Below, one piece after another: positions 24,954 to 33,661 of a stretch of 64,000 bases of DNA. The notes below the pieces were generated by a model. It did not search any database. It saw nothing but the letters and a program-made list of their open reading frames with translations, and was not told where the DNA came from. The position numbers were made by a program, and so were the translations under genes. The stretch comes from Pseudactinotalea terrae (GTDB taxonomy: Bacteria > Actinomycetota > Actinomycetes > Actinomycetales > Beutenbergiaceae). Location of the stretch: positions 1-64,000 of the forward strand of contig NZ_WNXZ01000003.1 of NCBI RefSeq assembly GCF_009733845.1. Reading direction: 5' to 3'. The number at the start of each line of letters is the position of its first letter. Positions within the stretch are counted from its first letter, which is position 1.

Positions 24954-25841
24954 CACGCCGTCCGCGACAGGGGAGGCGGAGAGGATCTCGGAGCCCGGGT
25001 GGAGACCGTCGTCGGAGCGGTAGCGCTCGAGCAGCGAGGCCTCGGCCTCGAGGTCGCCGGCGTCGGCGGCCAGCAGCAGCGCCGCGGTCTCGTCCATCCA
25101 CGCGGCGTCGGCAGCGCTGACCGGCGTCCCGGGGGCGGCGATCCGGCCCCACGCGTCCCACAGCAGCAGCTCGTCCCCGAACCGGTGCGCGACCTCGTAG
25201 ATGACCTCGTCGAAGACGAACCGCTCGCCGCGCAGGTCCGGGAGGCTCTTGTCCACCCCGTAGGTATCGGCGTCGAGAGCCCCCGCCCTGAACCCTGCCC
25301 AGACCTGGGCGGCGGTGACGAACCCGGTCGAGCCGAGCTCCGCCGTCGGCATGTCCATCGGCTCGGGCAGCGCCTCGAAGCCGCCCTCGATCTCAGGGTC
25401 GAAACGGCGCCAGCGCCCCTCGATCCAGGCCTCCACGACCACGTGGTCGGCGTGCCAGTCGCTGTGGAAGTAGCCGGCGTAACCCACGCGGGTGCGGGCG
25501 GGGACGCCGTTCGTCCGCAGCGCCGAGACGCACAGCAGGCTGTGGTCGCGGCAGCACCCCTGCAGCCGGGCGGTGGCCTCGCGCGGCTCGGCGAGCGCGG
25601 TGCCGTGGCGTTCCTGGTCGGTGTGGAGCATCGCCTCGACCCACCGCAGGTTGATGTCGTCGCGGGTGCGGGCGGGCAGGTCGAGGCCGTCCGATCGGTA
25701 GTGCACGATCACGTTCCTCGCGACCGCAGCCATGGCAGGCGGGTCGGTGGGGAGCGCCGCCAGCAGCGCGGCGTGCTCGCCCGGATCGCTGAACCGGGTG
25801 TGCGCGGAGTGGTCGACCACGGCGCTCGGGGATGTTGCCAT
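24930..25841 (-). CDS. Transglutaminase-like (cysteine protease fold) protein
   Basis: A 303-residue cytoplasmic protein with the transglutaminase-core pattern: catalytic Cys in [11 protein letters not shown] (C96/C97), then [14 protein letters not shown], His in [10 protein letters not shown] (H133) and Asp in WRRFDPE (D148). The substrate is unknown; related proteins are peptidase-like. The ATG at 25841 has no clear ribosome site. The last eight codons including the stop are the right copy of the 24-bp repeat, so the gene is intact at the island boundary. It is divergent from menG, with 78 bp between the starts. Confidence 0.82.
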   Translation of the reverse strand: MATSPSAVVDHSAHTRFSDPGEHAALLAALPTDPPAMAAVARNVIVHYRSDGLDLPARTRDDINLRWVEAMLHTDQERHGTALAEPREATARLQGCCRDHSLLCVSALRTNGVPARTRVGYAGYFHSDWHADHVVVEAWIEGRWRRFDPEIEGGFEALPEPMDMPTAELGSTGFVTAAQVWAGFRAGALDADTYGVDKSLPDLRGERFVFDEVIYEVAHRFGDELLLWDAWGRIAAPGTPVSAADAAWMDETAALLLAADAGDLEAEASLLERYRSDDGLHPGSEILSASPVADGVVQVSLDR

Positions 25842-25919
25842 CCGCCGATCCTGGCAGGAGCGCTCGCCCGAGCGCCCGGCAATATTCGCCGCCTGCCCGG
25901 TATGCGCGAGACTGGGGGC

Positions 25920-26618
25920 ATGCCCCGCGCCGATCTCGACAAGGACCCCGCTGCCGTCTCCGGCATGTTCGACGGAGTCGCCAAGAACTACGACCTCACC
26001 AACGACGTGCTCACCTTCGGGCTCGACCGGCTCTGGCGCCGCGAGACGGTCAAGGCGATCGACGCGCTGCCGGGGGAGCGGGTGCTCGACCTCGCCGCCG
26101 GGACCGGCACCTCGAGCGAGCCGCTCGCCGACGCCGGCGTCGACGTCGTGCCCTGCGACTTCTCGCCCGGCATGGTCGAGGTGGGGCGACGCCGCCGCCC
26201 GGACCTGCCCTTCGTCGTCGGCGACGCGACCGACCTGCCGTTCTCCGACGGCGAGTTCGACGCGGTCACGATCTCGTTCGGGCTGCGGAACGTCGTCGAG
26301 GTCGACAAGGCGCTGTCGGAGATGTTCCGGGTCACCAAGCCCGGTGGCCGGCTCGTGATCTGCGAGTTCTCCACGCCCCCGAACGCCCTCTGGCGCGCCG
26401 GCTACCGGTTCTACAACGCCAACGTGCTGCCGCTCGTGGCGCGCGCGGTGTCCTCCAACAGCGATGCGTACGAGTACCTGAACGAGTCGATCGCCGCCTG
26501 GCCCGACCAGCGCGCGCTCGCCCGCAAGATCGCCGGCGCAGGCTGGATCAAGGTCGCCTACCGCAACCTCTTCGGCGGCGTCGTCGCCCTGCACCGCGCG
26601 AGCAAGCCGGCTTCCTGA
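25920..26618 (+). CDS. menG: Demethylmenaquinone methyltransferase (MenG/UbiE)
   Basis: A 232-residue SAM-dependent C-methyltransferase that performs the last step of menaquinone synthesis. Diagnostic UbiE/MenG segments are [39 protein letters not shown] (SAM motif I), [40 protein letters not shown] and [12 protein letters not shown]. The ATG at 25920 puts the conserved N-terminus in place. It is a single gene, followed by the repeat-rich non-coding stretch. Together with menF, the reductase and the prenyl synthase it provides the quinone for complex I. Confidence 0.94.
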   Translation: MPRADLDKDPAAVSGMFDGVAKNYDLTNDVLTFGLDRLWRRETVKAIDALPGERVLDLAAGTGTSSEPLADAGVDVVPCDFSPGMVEVGRRRRPDLPFVVGDATDLPFSDGEFDAVTISFGLRNVVEVDKALSEMFRVTKPGGRLVICEFSTPPNALWRAGYRFYNANVLPLVARAVSSNSDAYEYLNESIAAWPDQRALARKIAGAGWIKVAYRNLFGGVVALHRASKPAS

Positions 26619-26693
26619 GCTTCTGACCGCGGCCCGCGGGCTGCCGGTCGTGTCGGCCTGCCGGTCGTGCGGCCTGCCGGTCGTGCCGGCACC

Positions 26694-26871
26694 GGTGGTG
26701 TCGCCTGCCGGTCGTGCGGGCACCGGTGGTGTCGCCTGCCGGTCGTGCGGGCACCGGTGGTGTCGCCTGTCGGTCGTGCGGGCACCGGTGGTGTCGCCTG
26801 CCGGTCGTGCGGGCACCGGTGGTGTCGCCTGCCGGTCGTGCGGGCACCGGTGGTGTCGCCTGTCGGTCGTG
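26694..26871. repeat. 31-bp minisatellite, 5.7 copies
   Basis: Units start at 26694, 26725, 26756, 26787, 26818 and 26849 (partial). They are identical except at position 15 of the unit, where copies 3 and 6 have T instead of C. A 93-bp block of three units has therefore been duplicated. Each unit holds the 8-bp palindrome CACCGGTG across its junction. Degenerate partial units lie upstream to 26641. All frames through a 93-bp block happen to stay open, but composition and the lack of starts argue against coding. Confidence 0.9.
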
Positions 26872-26994
26872 TCGTCTGTCGGTCCCCGCGCCTGCCGGTC
26901 GCGTCGCCTGCCGACGCCCCCGCCTCCCGCACCTCCGCCGCCCGCCCCGTCAACGTGCGCTGCGCACGCAGCCGCTGGCCCCGCGCCGCAGCGT

Positions 26995-27218
26995 CAGCGC
27001 TGGGCGGCCCCGCCCTCCACCGTGCTGGCGTGCGCTGCGTACGTGTGGGGTGCGTACGGAGCGCACGCGAGGTCCGCTGGACCACCATGCTCACCCGACG
27101 GTGACGACCTGCTCCTTGGGCCGTCGCGCCAACAGCGCTGGGCGGCCCCGCCCTCCGGCCCCGCCCTCCACCGCGTTGGCGTGCGCTGCGTACGCATCGG
27201 GCGCTTACGGAGCGCACG
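26995..27218. repeat. Duplicated intergenic segment with 16-bp hairpins
   Basis: The segment 26995-27067 is repeated in diverged form at 27133-27218, the second copy carrying an internal 13-bp tandem duplication. The first contains near-perfect 16-bp inverted arms at 27028-27043 and 27053-27068 (one mismatch, 9-base loop). The second has related arms at 27179-27194 and about 27203-27218. The 731-bp gap from 26619 to 27350 holds this, the minisatellite and no supportable gene. Confidence 0.7.
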
Positions 27219-27350
27219 ACTGCGCGCGCTGGCGGGCGAGACGTCGTTGAGACCGGGAGGTTGTCCACAGGGGTCGCGCGATGCGCCACTGTCCACAGCA
27301 CCCCTCTGGCGTGCCGGGCGGCGAAGCGTGCGCGGTGCCAGCGTGGCCGG

Positions 27351-28322
27351 ATGGCACGCGTCGACCTCGGAGATCCAGCGCTGCGGGAGGCGCTGCACGC
27401 GCAGGATGGCGTCATCGCGTGGCGCCAGCTCAGCGAGCTGGGCGCGCAGCAGCACGACGTCGATCGGATGGTGCGCAGGCGCGAGCTGCGGCGTGTGCAC
27501 CGGGGCGTCTACATCGACCACACCGGCCCCTTGACCCGGAGGCAACGCGAGTGGGTGGCGGTGGTGGCGCTCTGGCCGGCGGCGCTCGCGGACGAGTCGG
27601 CGCTGCCGGGCCCGCCGCCGGGCAGGATCGACATCGCCATCGGGCCCGGGCGAACCGTACAGGCGCCCGCGGGAGTGCGGGTGCGTCGGATCGAACAGCT
27701 GGATCGGCGGGTGCGATGGCAGCGCTCGCCACCGCGGGTCGGGATCGAGCACGCCACGCTCGACGTGATGTCGAAGCGAGTCCGCGGTGACGACGTCGCC
27801 GGCGCCTTTGCCACGCTCGTCCAGTCGGTGAGCTCGCGCGAGACCACGGTGGACCGGATCCTCGCAGCACTCGAGGAGCGCCGGCGCATCGGTGGGCGTA
27901 GGTTGCTCACGGACATGCTCACCGATGTCCGCGACGGGATCTGCTCCGTGCTCGAGCGCGGCTACCGCGACCGTGTGGAGCGGCCGCACGGGCTGCCGCG
28001 GCCAGATCGGCAGCACGTCAGCGAAGCGACCGGATTCCTCACCCACCAGGACGTGCGTTACCTCCGGTACGACCTGATCGTCGAGCTCGACGGCCTCGCG
28101 TTCCACAGCTCCGCGGCGGCTCGTGACCAGGACGCTGCCCGCGACCTCGCCGAGATGGCCGACTCTGGAGCGCCGACCGCCCGCGTCACGTACGGACTCG
28201 TGTTCTCCACGCCGTGCCGTACCGCCCACTGGATCGCCAAGATTCTCCGCCGCCGCGGCTGGCGAGGCCAACCCCGCCGGTGTCCCGACTGTCCCAGCCC
28301 TGACCGACCGTCCGCGCGCTGA
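27351..28322 (+). CDS. AbiEi-type winged-helix protein with DUF559-like C-terminus
   Basis: 323 residues. The N-terminal part (DGVIAWRQLSELGAQQHDVD, then RRELRRVHRGVYIDHTGPLT) is the AbiEi antitoxin winged helix. The C-terminal part (YLRYDLIVELDGLAFH, DQDAARDLAEMADSG, VTYGLVFSTPCRTAHWIAKI) resembles the DUF559/very-short-patch-repair endonuclease fold, although the usual E-x-D-G reads ELDG and later catalytic positions look weak. No AbiEii-type partner is adjacent, so it is an orphan. Function could be regulatory or nuclease; neither is shown. ATG 27351 fits the start of the winged helix. Confidence 0.7.
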   Translation: MARVDLGDPALREALHAQDGVIAWRQLSELGAQQHDVDRMVRRRELRRVHRGVYIDHTGPLTRRQREWVAVVALWPAALADESALPGPPPGRIDIAIGPGRTVQAPAGVRVRRIEQLDRRVRWQRSPPRVGIEHATLDVMSKRVRGDDVAGAFATLVQSVSSRETTVDRILAALEERRRIGGRRLLTDMLTDVRDGICSVLERGYRDRVERPHGLPRPDRQHVSEATGFLTHQDVRYLRYDLIVELDGLAFHSSAAARDQDAARDLAEMADSGAPTARVTYGLVFSTPCRTAHWIAKILRRRGWRGQPRRCPDCPSPDRPSAR

Positions 28323-28394
28323 CCCGGCGGCCGGCGCTGATCCCCAGCCCACCCGCTGTATGCGTGCTTAGCGTGCTCTGTGCACGCGCGGGTT

Positions 28395-28406
28395 GCGTAC
28401 GGAGCG
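28395..28406. repeat. Downstream copy of the GCGTACGGAGCG motif
   Basis: The 12-mer GCGTACGGAGCG occurs here and at 27052-27063, and as GCTTACGGAGCG near 27203, so related motifs flank the AbiEi-like gene on both sides. Confidence 0.5.
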
Positions 28407-28445
28407 AACGGCAAACGCCGCCGGGGGGCGAATGTCGTTGGAAGG

Positions 28446-28964
28446 TCAGAGGTGGGCGAGGATGGCGCGCGCTGACTCCTCGGGTGTCAACGTGGTGGTG
28501 TCGAGGGTGAGGTCGGCGGGGATCGCCGGGAGGAGTGCGCGGAAGCGGGCGTGCCTGCGCTCGTGGAAGCCCCGCTCGCGTGAGATCCCTCGCGCAGGGT
28601 CGCCGTTGGCCCGCTCCCAGGTCACCGCCAGCGGAGCGTCGAGCACCACCCTCACCACGCGGGCGGCAGCCGGTACAGCCACCTCGAGCGCCCGTTGCTC
28701 CTCCTCGTCATAGATGTTGCCTACCGCGATCACCACGTCGACGGCGGTCGCGAGCCACCCGGCCACGAGCGCGCCGTGCACCGCATGCGCGGCCGGCCAC
28801 AGCCAGGCGGTGCCAGCGCCTCGGCCGCGCACCATGTCGGCGACATCGTCGACATCGACGAGCACCGCCGTCGACCCCCGCTCCTCGAGGAGCGCGGCCA
28901 GACGCGCCGAGACCACGCCCTTGCCGCCCGCGATCGGGCCGACGATCGTCACGAGATCTGCCAC
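28446..28964 (-). CDS. P-loop kinase-like protein
   Basis: 172 residues from GTG 28964. The P-loop is GPIAGGKG (G9 to G16), with Gly in place of the usual Ser/Thr after the Lys. VLVDVDDVADMVRG follows as the acceptor-site region, then WLATAVDVVIAVGNIYDEEE and RVVRVVLDAPLAVTWERANG with a lid-like Arg-rich stretch (RGISRERGFHERRHARFRAL). The fold suggests a small-molecule kinase or shikimate/adenylylsulfate-kinase relative; the substrate is unknown. The substitution in the P-loop may affect magnesium binding. It is divergent from the reductase-nuo operon. Confidence 0.65.
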   Translation of the reverse strand: MADLVTIVGPIAGGKGVVSARLAALLEERGSTAVLVDVDDVADMVRGRGAGTAWLWPAAHAVHGALVAGWLATAVDVVIAVGNIYDEEEQRALEVAVPAAARVVRVVLDAPLAVTWERANGDPARGISRERGFHERRHARFRALLPAIPADLTLDTTTLTPEESARAILAHL

Positions 28965-29087
28965 ACGCCCCACTGTGCCCGCGATCGGCGGGATGTCGAC
29001 CGAGATTCCGCAGCAGACCCCCGAGGCCGGGAGCCGAGACGTCGTCGAGGGCGGGAGGCGAAGGGAGGACGACGGCGGATCTGCGGA

Positions 29088-29103
29088 CGTGATGTGCATC
29101 ACC
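29088..29103. promoter_or_regulatory. Crp-like site upstream of the reductase-nuo operon
   Basis: CGTGA-N6-TCACC, centred on the palindrome GTGATG-TG-CATCAC (29089-29102), is close to the CGTGA-N6-TCACG pattern known for actinobacterial Crp proteins. A second short palindrome, CGTGATCACG, lies at 29124-29133. The 303-bp gap between 28964 and 29268 contains no gene. A -10-like TAAGGT at 29190-29195 was seen but no convincing -35. Confidence 0.4.
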
Positions 29104-29267
29104 GCGGGGCCGCGCGCCAAGGCCGTGATCACGCACGTTTCAGCCCGGCGATCGGGGACGTCGGTGCAGGGCCCGAGTCCGATCGGCGCTAAGGTCGGAA
29201 GGCGTGCGCGTTCGGTGCAGGAACCGTGAGCGACTAGCGCAATAGCAGGGATTTTAACAACTCCGAC

Positions 29268-30596
29268 GTGCTGGAAATGGCAGGTGCTGACGTGGTCCGG
29301 AAGGTGGACGACGACGCCGACGTGATCGTCGTCGGCGCTGGTCCAGCCGGTTCCTCGGCAGCCCATTACCTGGCGGCGGCCGGCCGGTCCGTTCTGCTGC
29401 TGGAGAAGGCCACCTTCCCGCGCGACAAGGTCTGCGGCGACGGACTGACCCCGCGCGCGGTCTCCGAGCTGGTCCGGATGGGCGTCCCGATGCGCCCCGA
29501 GGATGGCTGGATGCGCAACAAGGGGCTGCGCGTCATCGGGGGCGGCCACACCCTGCACCTGCCGTGGCCCGAGATCGAGCGCTACCCCTCCTACGGGCTC
29601 GCCAAGGCCCGCATGGGCCTGGACCAGACTCTCGCCCACCACGCACGCGCCACCGGCGCGAAGCTGATGGAGGGCATCAACGTCACCGGCCCGGTCGTCG
29701 ACGACCGCACCGGCCGCATCGTGGGCGTCACGGCCCGCAAGGTCGATGCGCGTGGCCGCAAGATCGTTGGTGAGGACGTCGAGCAGGTCTTCCGAGCCCC
29801 CGTGGTCATCGCCGCCGATGGCGTCTCCGCGCGGCTCGCCACCTCGATGGGCATCGCCAAGAGCGACAACCGCCCGATGGGTGTCGCCGTCCGCACCTAC
29901 TTCCGCACCCCTCGCCACGACGACGAGTGGATGGAGTCGCACCTCGAGCTCTGGGAGGGCGAGCCCCGCAAGTCGGCGCTGCTGCCCGGCTACGGCTGGA
30001 TCTTCCCGCTCGGTGACGGCACCGCGAACGTCGGCCTCGGCTCGGTCTCCTCGACCGCGAAGGCCACCCAGCTCGACTACCGGTCGCTGCTCGAGGCCTG
30101 GATGCGCAACGCGCCTGCCGAGTGGGAGTTCACCCCCGAGAACCAGATCGGCCCGGTCCGCGGCGCGGCCCTGCCCATGGCCTTCAACCGCAAGCCGCTG
30201 TACCGGCGCGGGCTGATCCTCGTCGGCGACGCAGGCGGCATGGTGTCACCGTTCAACGGCGAGGGCATCGCCTACGGGCTGCAGGCCGGCCGGATCGCCG
30301 CCGACGTCATCGGCCAGGCCCTCGCACGCGAGACCGCGGCCGAGCGCGAGCGCACGCTCGCGACCTACGCCACCCGGATGGCCGACGACGTGGGCGGCTA
30401 CTTCCAGCTCGGGCGCCAGTTCGTCAAGGTGATCGAGCGCCCCGAGGTGATGCGCCTCTGCACCACCTACGGGCTCCCGCGCAAGCACCTCATGAACTTC
30501 GTCCTCAAGCTGCTCTCGGACAGCTACGACACCCGCGGCGGGGATGTCTCCGACCGCATCATCACCGCGCTGGCCAAGATCGTGCCGGCAGCATGA
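29268..30596 (+). CDS. Geranylgeranyl-reductase-family flavoprotein (menaquinone prenyl reductase candidate)
   Basis: A 442-residue FAD-dependent oxidoreductase with the Rossmann motif VIVVGAGPAGSSAAHYLAAA, KATFPRDKVCGDGLTPRAV (the P-x-x-x-V-C-G-D-G signature) and LILVGDAGGMVSPFNGEGIA. It probably saturates one or more isoprene units of menaquinone, as MenJ does in mycobacteria; archaeal-type lipid reduction is unlikely here. It lies 31 bp before nuoA in the same direction, consistent with a quinone role. Start GTG 29268 or ATG 29277 cannot be decided because neither has a clear ribosome site. Confidence 0.85.
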   Translation: MLEMAGADVVRKVDDDADVIVVGAGPAGSSAAHYLAAAGRSVLLLEKATFPRDKVCGDGLTPRAVSELVRMGVPMRPEDGWMRNKGLRVIGGGHTLHLPWPEIERYPSYGLAKARMGLDQTLAHHARATGAKLMEGINVTGPVVDDRTGRIVGVTARKVDARGRKIVGEDVEQVFRAPVVIAADGVSARLATSMGIAKSDNRPMGVAVRTYFRTPRHDDEWMESHLELWEGEPRKSALLPGYGWIFPLGDGTANVGLGSVSSTAKATQLDYRSLLEAWMRNAPAEWEFTPENQIGPVRGAALPMAFNRKPLYRRGLILVGDAGGMVSPFNGEGIAYGLQAGRIAADVIGQALARETAAERERTLATYATRMADDVGGYFQLGRQFVKVIERPEVMRLCTTYGLPRKHLMNFVLKLLSDSYDTRGGDVSDRIITALAKIVPAA

Positions 30597-30627
30597 CGGC
30601 CACAGCGAGGAAGAGCCGAGGAACCCG

Positions 30628-30990
30628 ATGACCAACCCCTTCGTCCCGATCCTGGTGATGGCAGCGCTCGCGCTGCTCATGGCCGTCGGCGGACTCGTCG
30701 CGTCCGCCGTCATCGGTCCCAAGCGTTACAACAAGGTGAAGGTCGACGCCTACGAGTGCGGCATCCAGCCGAGCCCGCACGCGACCGGCATGGGCAAGTT
30801 CCCGATCAAGTACTACCTCGTCGCGATGACCTTCATCATCTTCGACATCGAGGTGGTCTTCCTGTACCCGTGGGCGGTCACGTTCACGGAGCTGGCCATG
30901 TTCGGGTTGATCGCGATGCTCGGCTTCATTTTCCTGATCACGGTGCCCTTCGTGTACGAGTGGCGCCGTGGCGGACTGGACTGGGACTGA
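30628..30990 (+). CDS. nuoA: NADH-quinone oxidoreductase subunit A
   Basis: A 120-residue membrane subunit of complex I with three transmembrane helices. YECGIQPSPHATGMGKFPIK is the conserved Cys-containing loop, and FIIFDIEVVFLYPWAV carries the conserved Asp/Glu of the second helix. It sits near the quinone-site/membrane-arm junction. ATG 30628 follows AAGAGCCGAGGAA. It is the first gene of nuoA-N. Confidence 0.96.
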   Translation: MTNPFVPILVMAALALLMAVGGLVASAVIGPKRYNKVKVDAYECGIQPSPHATGMGKFPIKYYLVAMTFIIFDIEVVFLYPWAVTFTELAMFGLIAMLGFIFLITVPFVYEWRRGGLDWD

Positions 30991-30999
30991 GGTGATGTC

Positions 31000-31557
31000 A
31001 TGAGCTTCGACGAGAAGACGGCTTCCGGATTCGCGCTCGCCAAGGTCGAGGACTTCGTCGGCTGGGCGCACAGCGCCTCGCTGTGGCCGGTGACGATGGG
31101 ACTGGCGTGCTGCGCCATCGAGATGATGGCGTTCGGGACACCGCGTTTCGACGGTTCCCGCTTCGGCATGGAGGTCTTCCGGGCCTCCCCGCGCCAGGCT
31201 GACCTGATGCTGGTCTCGGGCCGCGTGAGCCACAAGATGGCGCCGGTCGTGCGGACCGTCTACGACCAGATGGCCGACCCGAAGTGGGTCATCTCGATGG
31301 GTGTGTGCGCGAGCTCCGGCGGCATGTTCAACAACTACGCCATCGTGCAGGGCGTCGACCACGTGCTTCCGGTCGACATCTACCTGCCTGGCTGCCCGCC
31401 CCGCCCGGAGATGCTGATCAACGCGATCCTCGAGCTCCAGAAGCACGTGATCAAGGGGCAGGCCTTCGGCCCGCACCGCAAGGAGATCGCGCGCAAGGTC
31501 GAGGAGGCGGCGCTCAACGCCACGCCCACTCACGAGATGAAGGGGCTGCTGGCATGA
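31000..31557 (+). CDS. nuoB: NADH-quinone oxidoreductase subunit B
   Basis: A 185-residue peripheral-arm subunit that holds the terminal [4Fe-4S] cluster N2. Ligand cysteines are C37 and C38 ([10 protein letters not shown]), C103 ([10 protein letters not shown]) and C132 (LPGCPPRPE). It passes electrons to menaquinone at the NuoB/NuoD interface. It lies 9 bp after nuoA and overlaps nuoC by 4 bp. Confidence 0.97.
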   Translation: MSFDEKTASGFALAKVEDFVGWAHSASLWPVTMGLACCAIEMMAFGTPRFDGSRFGMEVFRASPRQADLMLVSGRVSHKMAPVVRTVYDQMADPKWVISMGVCASSGGMFNNYAIVQGVDHVLPVDIYLPGCPPRPEMLINAILELQKHVIKGQAFGPHRKEIARKVEEAALNATPTHEMKGLLA

Positions 31558-32294
31558 CCGAAGAAGACGTCCAGGCTCCCCAGATCGCAGGCGACGACAA
31601 CGAGCAGACCGTCGTCCGCAGCAAGAGCGTGCCGCTCGACCTCGTCGACGTGCGTTCGGGCATGTTCGGCGTGCACGGCACCGGCGACACCTCCGGCTTC
31701 GGCGGTCTCGTCCGCACGGTGGCGATGCCCGGCCCGACCGAGCGGCCCTACGGCAGCTACTTCGACGAGGTCGTCGACATCCTCGCCGAGGTCCTCGGCG
31801 AGCAGGGGATCGAGCTCGAGGACGCCGTCGAGAAGGTCGTGGTCTTCCGCGACGAGCTCTCGCTGTTCGTCGCCCGCGAGCACCTGGTCGCCGTCGCACG
31901 CGCGCTGCGCGACGACCAGGACCTGCGGTTCGAGCTCTGCCTCGGCGTCTCGAGTGCGCACTACCCGAACGACACCGGTCGCGAGCTCCACTGCATCTAC
32001 CCGTTGAACTCCATCACCCACAACCGATCCGTGCGGCTCGAGGTGACAGCACCCGACGCAGACCCGCACATCCCCACGCTCGTCGAGGTCTACCCGGCCA
32101 ACAACTGGCACGAGCGTGAGGCCTACGACTTCTTCGGCGTCGTGTTCGACGGCCACCCGGCGCTGACCCGCATCGAGATGCCGGACGACTGGGTAGGCCA
32201 CCCGCAGCGCAAGGACTACCCCCTCGGCGGCATCGAGGTGGAGTTCAAGGGCGCGACCATCCCGGCCCCCGACACCCGCAGGAGCTACTCGTGA
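31554..32294 (+). CDS. nuoC: NADH-quinone oxidoreductase subunit C
   Basis: 246 residues. The 30-kDa-subunit domain begins after about 80 residues of less conserved, acidic leader. The signature [20 protein letters not shown] precedes [16 protein letters not shown]. It is separate from NuoD, unlike the fused NuoCD of enterobacteria. It overlaps nuoB and nuoD by 4 bp each. Confidence 0.95.
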   Translation: MTEEDVQAPQIAGDDNEQTVVRSKSVPLDLVDVRSGMFGVHGTGDTSGFGGLVRTVAMPGPTERPYGSYFDEVVDILAEVLGEQGIELEDAVEKVVVFRDELSLFVAREHLVAVARALRDDQDLRFELCLGVSSAHYPNDTGRELHCIYPLNSITHNRSVRLEVTAPDADPHIPTLVEVYPANNWHEREAYDFFGVVFDGHPALTRIEMPDDWVGHPQRKDYPLGGIEVEFKGATIPAPDTRRSYS

Positions 32295-33661
32295 ACTCCG
32301 CTCCGAGCACGTCCACCCCGCGCGCGACCGGCGGCGCCGGCGCAGCCGGCACCGAGGGCGTGCATGAGTACACCGCCCTCGGCGGTGACTGGGACGAGAT
32401 CGCCGCTGACGCCGCCCGCCTGGGTGACGAGCGCGTCGTCGTCAACATGGGTCCCCAGCACCCCTCCACGCACGGCGTGCTCCGCATCGTGCTCGAGATC
32501 GAGGGCGAGACCGTCACCGAGGCGCGGGCAGGGATCGGCTTCCTGCACACCGGCATCGAGAAGAACATGGAGTACCGCACGTACACGCAGGGCGTGACGT
32601 TCTGTACCCGCATGGACTACGTGGCCCCGCTGTTCCAGGAGGCCGCCTACTGCCTCGCCGTCGAGAAGCTCCTCGGCATCACCGATGACATCCCCGAGCG
32701 CGCCACCCTCATCCGCGTGCTGATGATGGAGCTCAACCGGGTCGCCTCGCACCTGATCGCGATCGGCACCGGCGGCAACGAGCTCGGCGCCACCACGATG
32801 ATGACCGTGGCGTTCCGTGAGCGCGAGGAGATCCTGCGGATCTTCGAGGCGATCACGGGGCTGCGCATGAACCACGCCTACATCCGCCCCGGCGGGGTGG
32901 TGCAGGACCTGCCCCCGGGCACCCCTGCGCGCATCCGCGAGGCGCTCCCGCGGATCCGCAACGGGATCGGCGAGCTCGAGAAGCTCACGCTCGCGAACCC
33001 GATCTTCCTCGGTCGTACCAAGGGTGTCGGATACCTGCCGCTGGCCGGCGCGATGGCGCTCGGAACCGCGGGCCCGATCCTGCGCTCGGCGGGGATGCCG
33101 TACGACCTGCGCAAGGCGCAGCCCTACTGCGGCTACGAGACCTATGACTTCGAGGTCCCCACCCACACCGATGCCGATGCCTACGGCCGCACCGTCGTCC
33201 GGTTCGCGGAGGCTCGCGAGTCGCTCAAGATCGTCGAGCAGGTCCTCGAGCGCCTCGAGGCGCAGGACCGCGCGGGCAAGCACCCGGTGATGGTCGCCGA
33301 CAAGAAGATCGCGTGGCCGGCCCAGCTCGCCGTCGGCTCCGACGGCCAGGGCAACAGCCTCGACCACATCCGCGAGATCATGGGCAGCTCGATGGAGGCC
33401 CTGATCCACCACTTCAAGCTGGTGACCGAGGGCTTCCGGGTCCCGGCCGGCCAGGTCTTCCAGCAGATCGAGCACCCCAAGGGTGTCATGGGCGTCCACC
33501 TCGTCTCCGACGGCGGTACCCGCCCCTACCGGGTGCACTTCCGCGACCCGTCCTTCAACAACCTGCAGGCGCTCGGCATCATGTGCGAGGGAGCGACGAT
33601 CGCTGACGTCGTCGTCGCCGTCGCCTCGATCGACCCCGTGCTGGGAGGCGTGGACCGATGA
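32291..33661 (+). CDS. nuoD: NADH-quinone oxidoreductase subunit D
   Basis: A 456-residue 49-kDa subunit that forms the quinone pocket with NuoB. Landmarks are [20 protein letters not shown] (its HPSTHG loop lines the quinone site), [16 protein letters not shown] and the C-terminal [16 protein letters not shown], with the terminal Asp-Arg close to the cluster-N2 region. It uses a GTG start at 32291 that overlaps the nuoC stop. The first 50 residues are an Ala/Gly-rich extension before the conserved core. Confidence 0.96.
   Translation: MNSAPSTSTPRATGGAGAAGTEGVHEYTALGGDWDEIAADAARLGDERVVVNMGPQHPSTHGVLRIVLEIEGETVTEARAGIGFLHTGIEKNMEYRTYTQGVTFCTRMDYVAPLFQEAAYCLAVEKLLGITDDIPERATLIRVLMMELNRVASHLIAIGTGGNELGATTMMTVAFREREEILRIFEAITGLRMNHAYIRPGGVVQDLPPGTPARIREALPRIRNGIGELEKLTLANPIFLGRTKGVGYLPLAGAMALGTAGPILRSAGMPYDLRKAQPYCGYETYDFEVPTHTDADAYGRTVVRFAEARESLKIVEQVLERLEAQDRAGKHPVMVADKKIAWPAQLAVGSDGQGNSLDHIREIMGSSMEALIHHFKLVTEGFRVPAGQVFQQIEHPKGVMGVHLVSDGGTRPYRVHFRDPSFNNLQALGIMCEGATIADVVVAVASIDPVLGGVDR

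Noticed and set aside
26694-26871. 31-bp repeats considered as a CRISPR array
   Set aside because: The units are directly adjacent with no spacers, and there are no cas genes in the window.
26650-27534. Open plus-strand frames across the minisatellite encoding Cys/Arg/Pro-rich repeats
   Set aside because: They stay open only because the 93-bp block is a multiple of three and lacks stops. There is no ribosome site, and one frame runs into the AbiEi-like gene out of register.
28965-29267. A 5' extension of the kinase gene on the minus strand, or a small gene, in the gap before the reductase
   Set aside because: The frame stays open but its residues are not kinase-like, and the P-loop already sits nine residues after GTG 28964. 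Only regulatory motifs are supported here.
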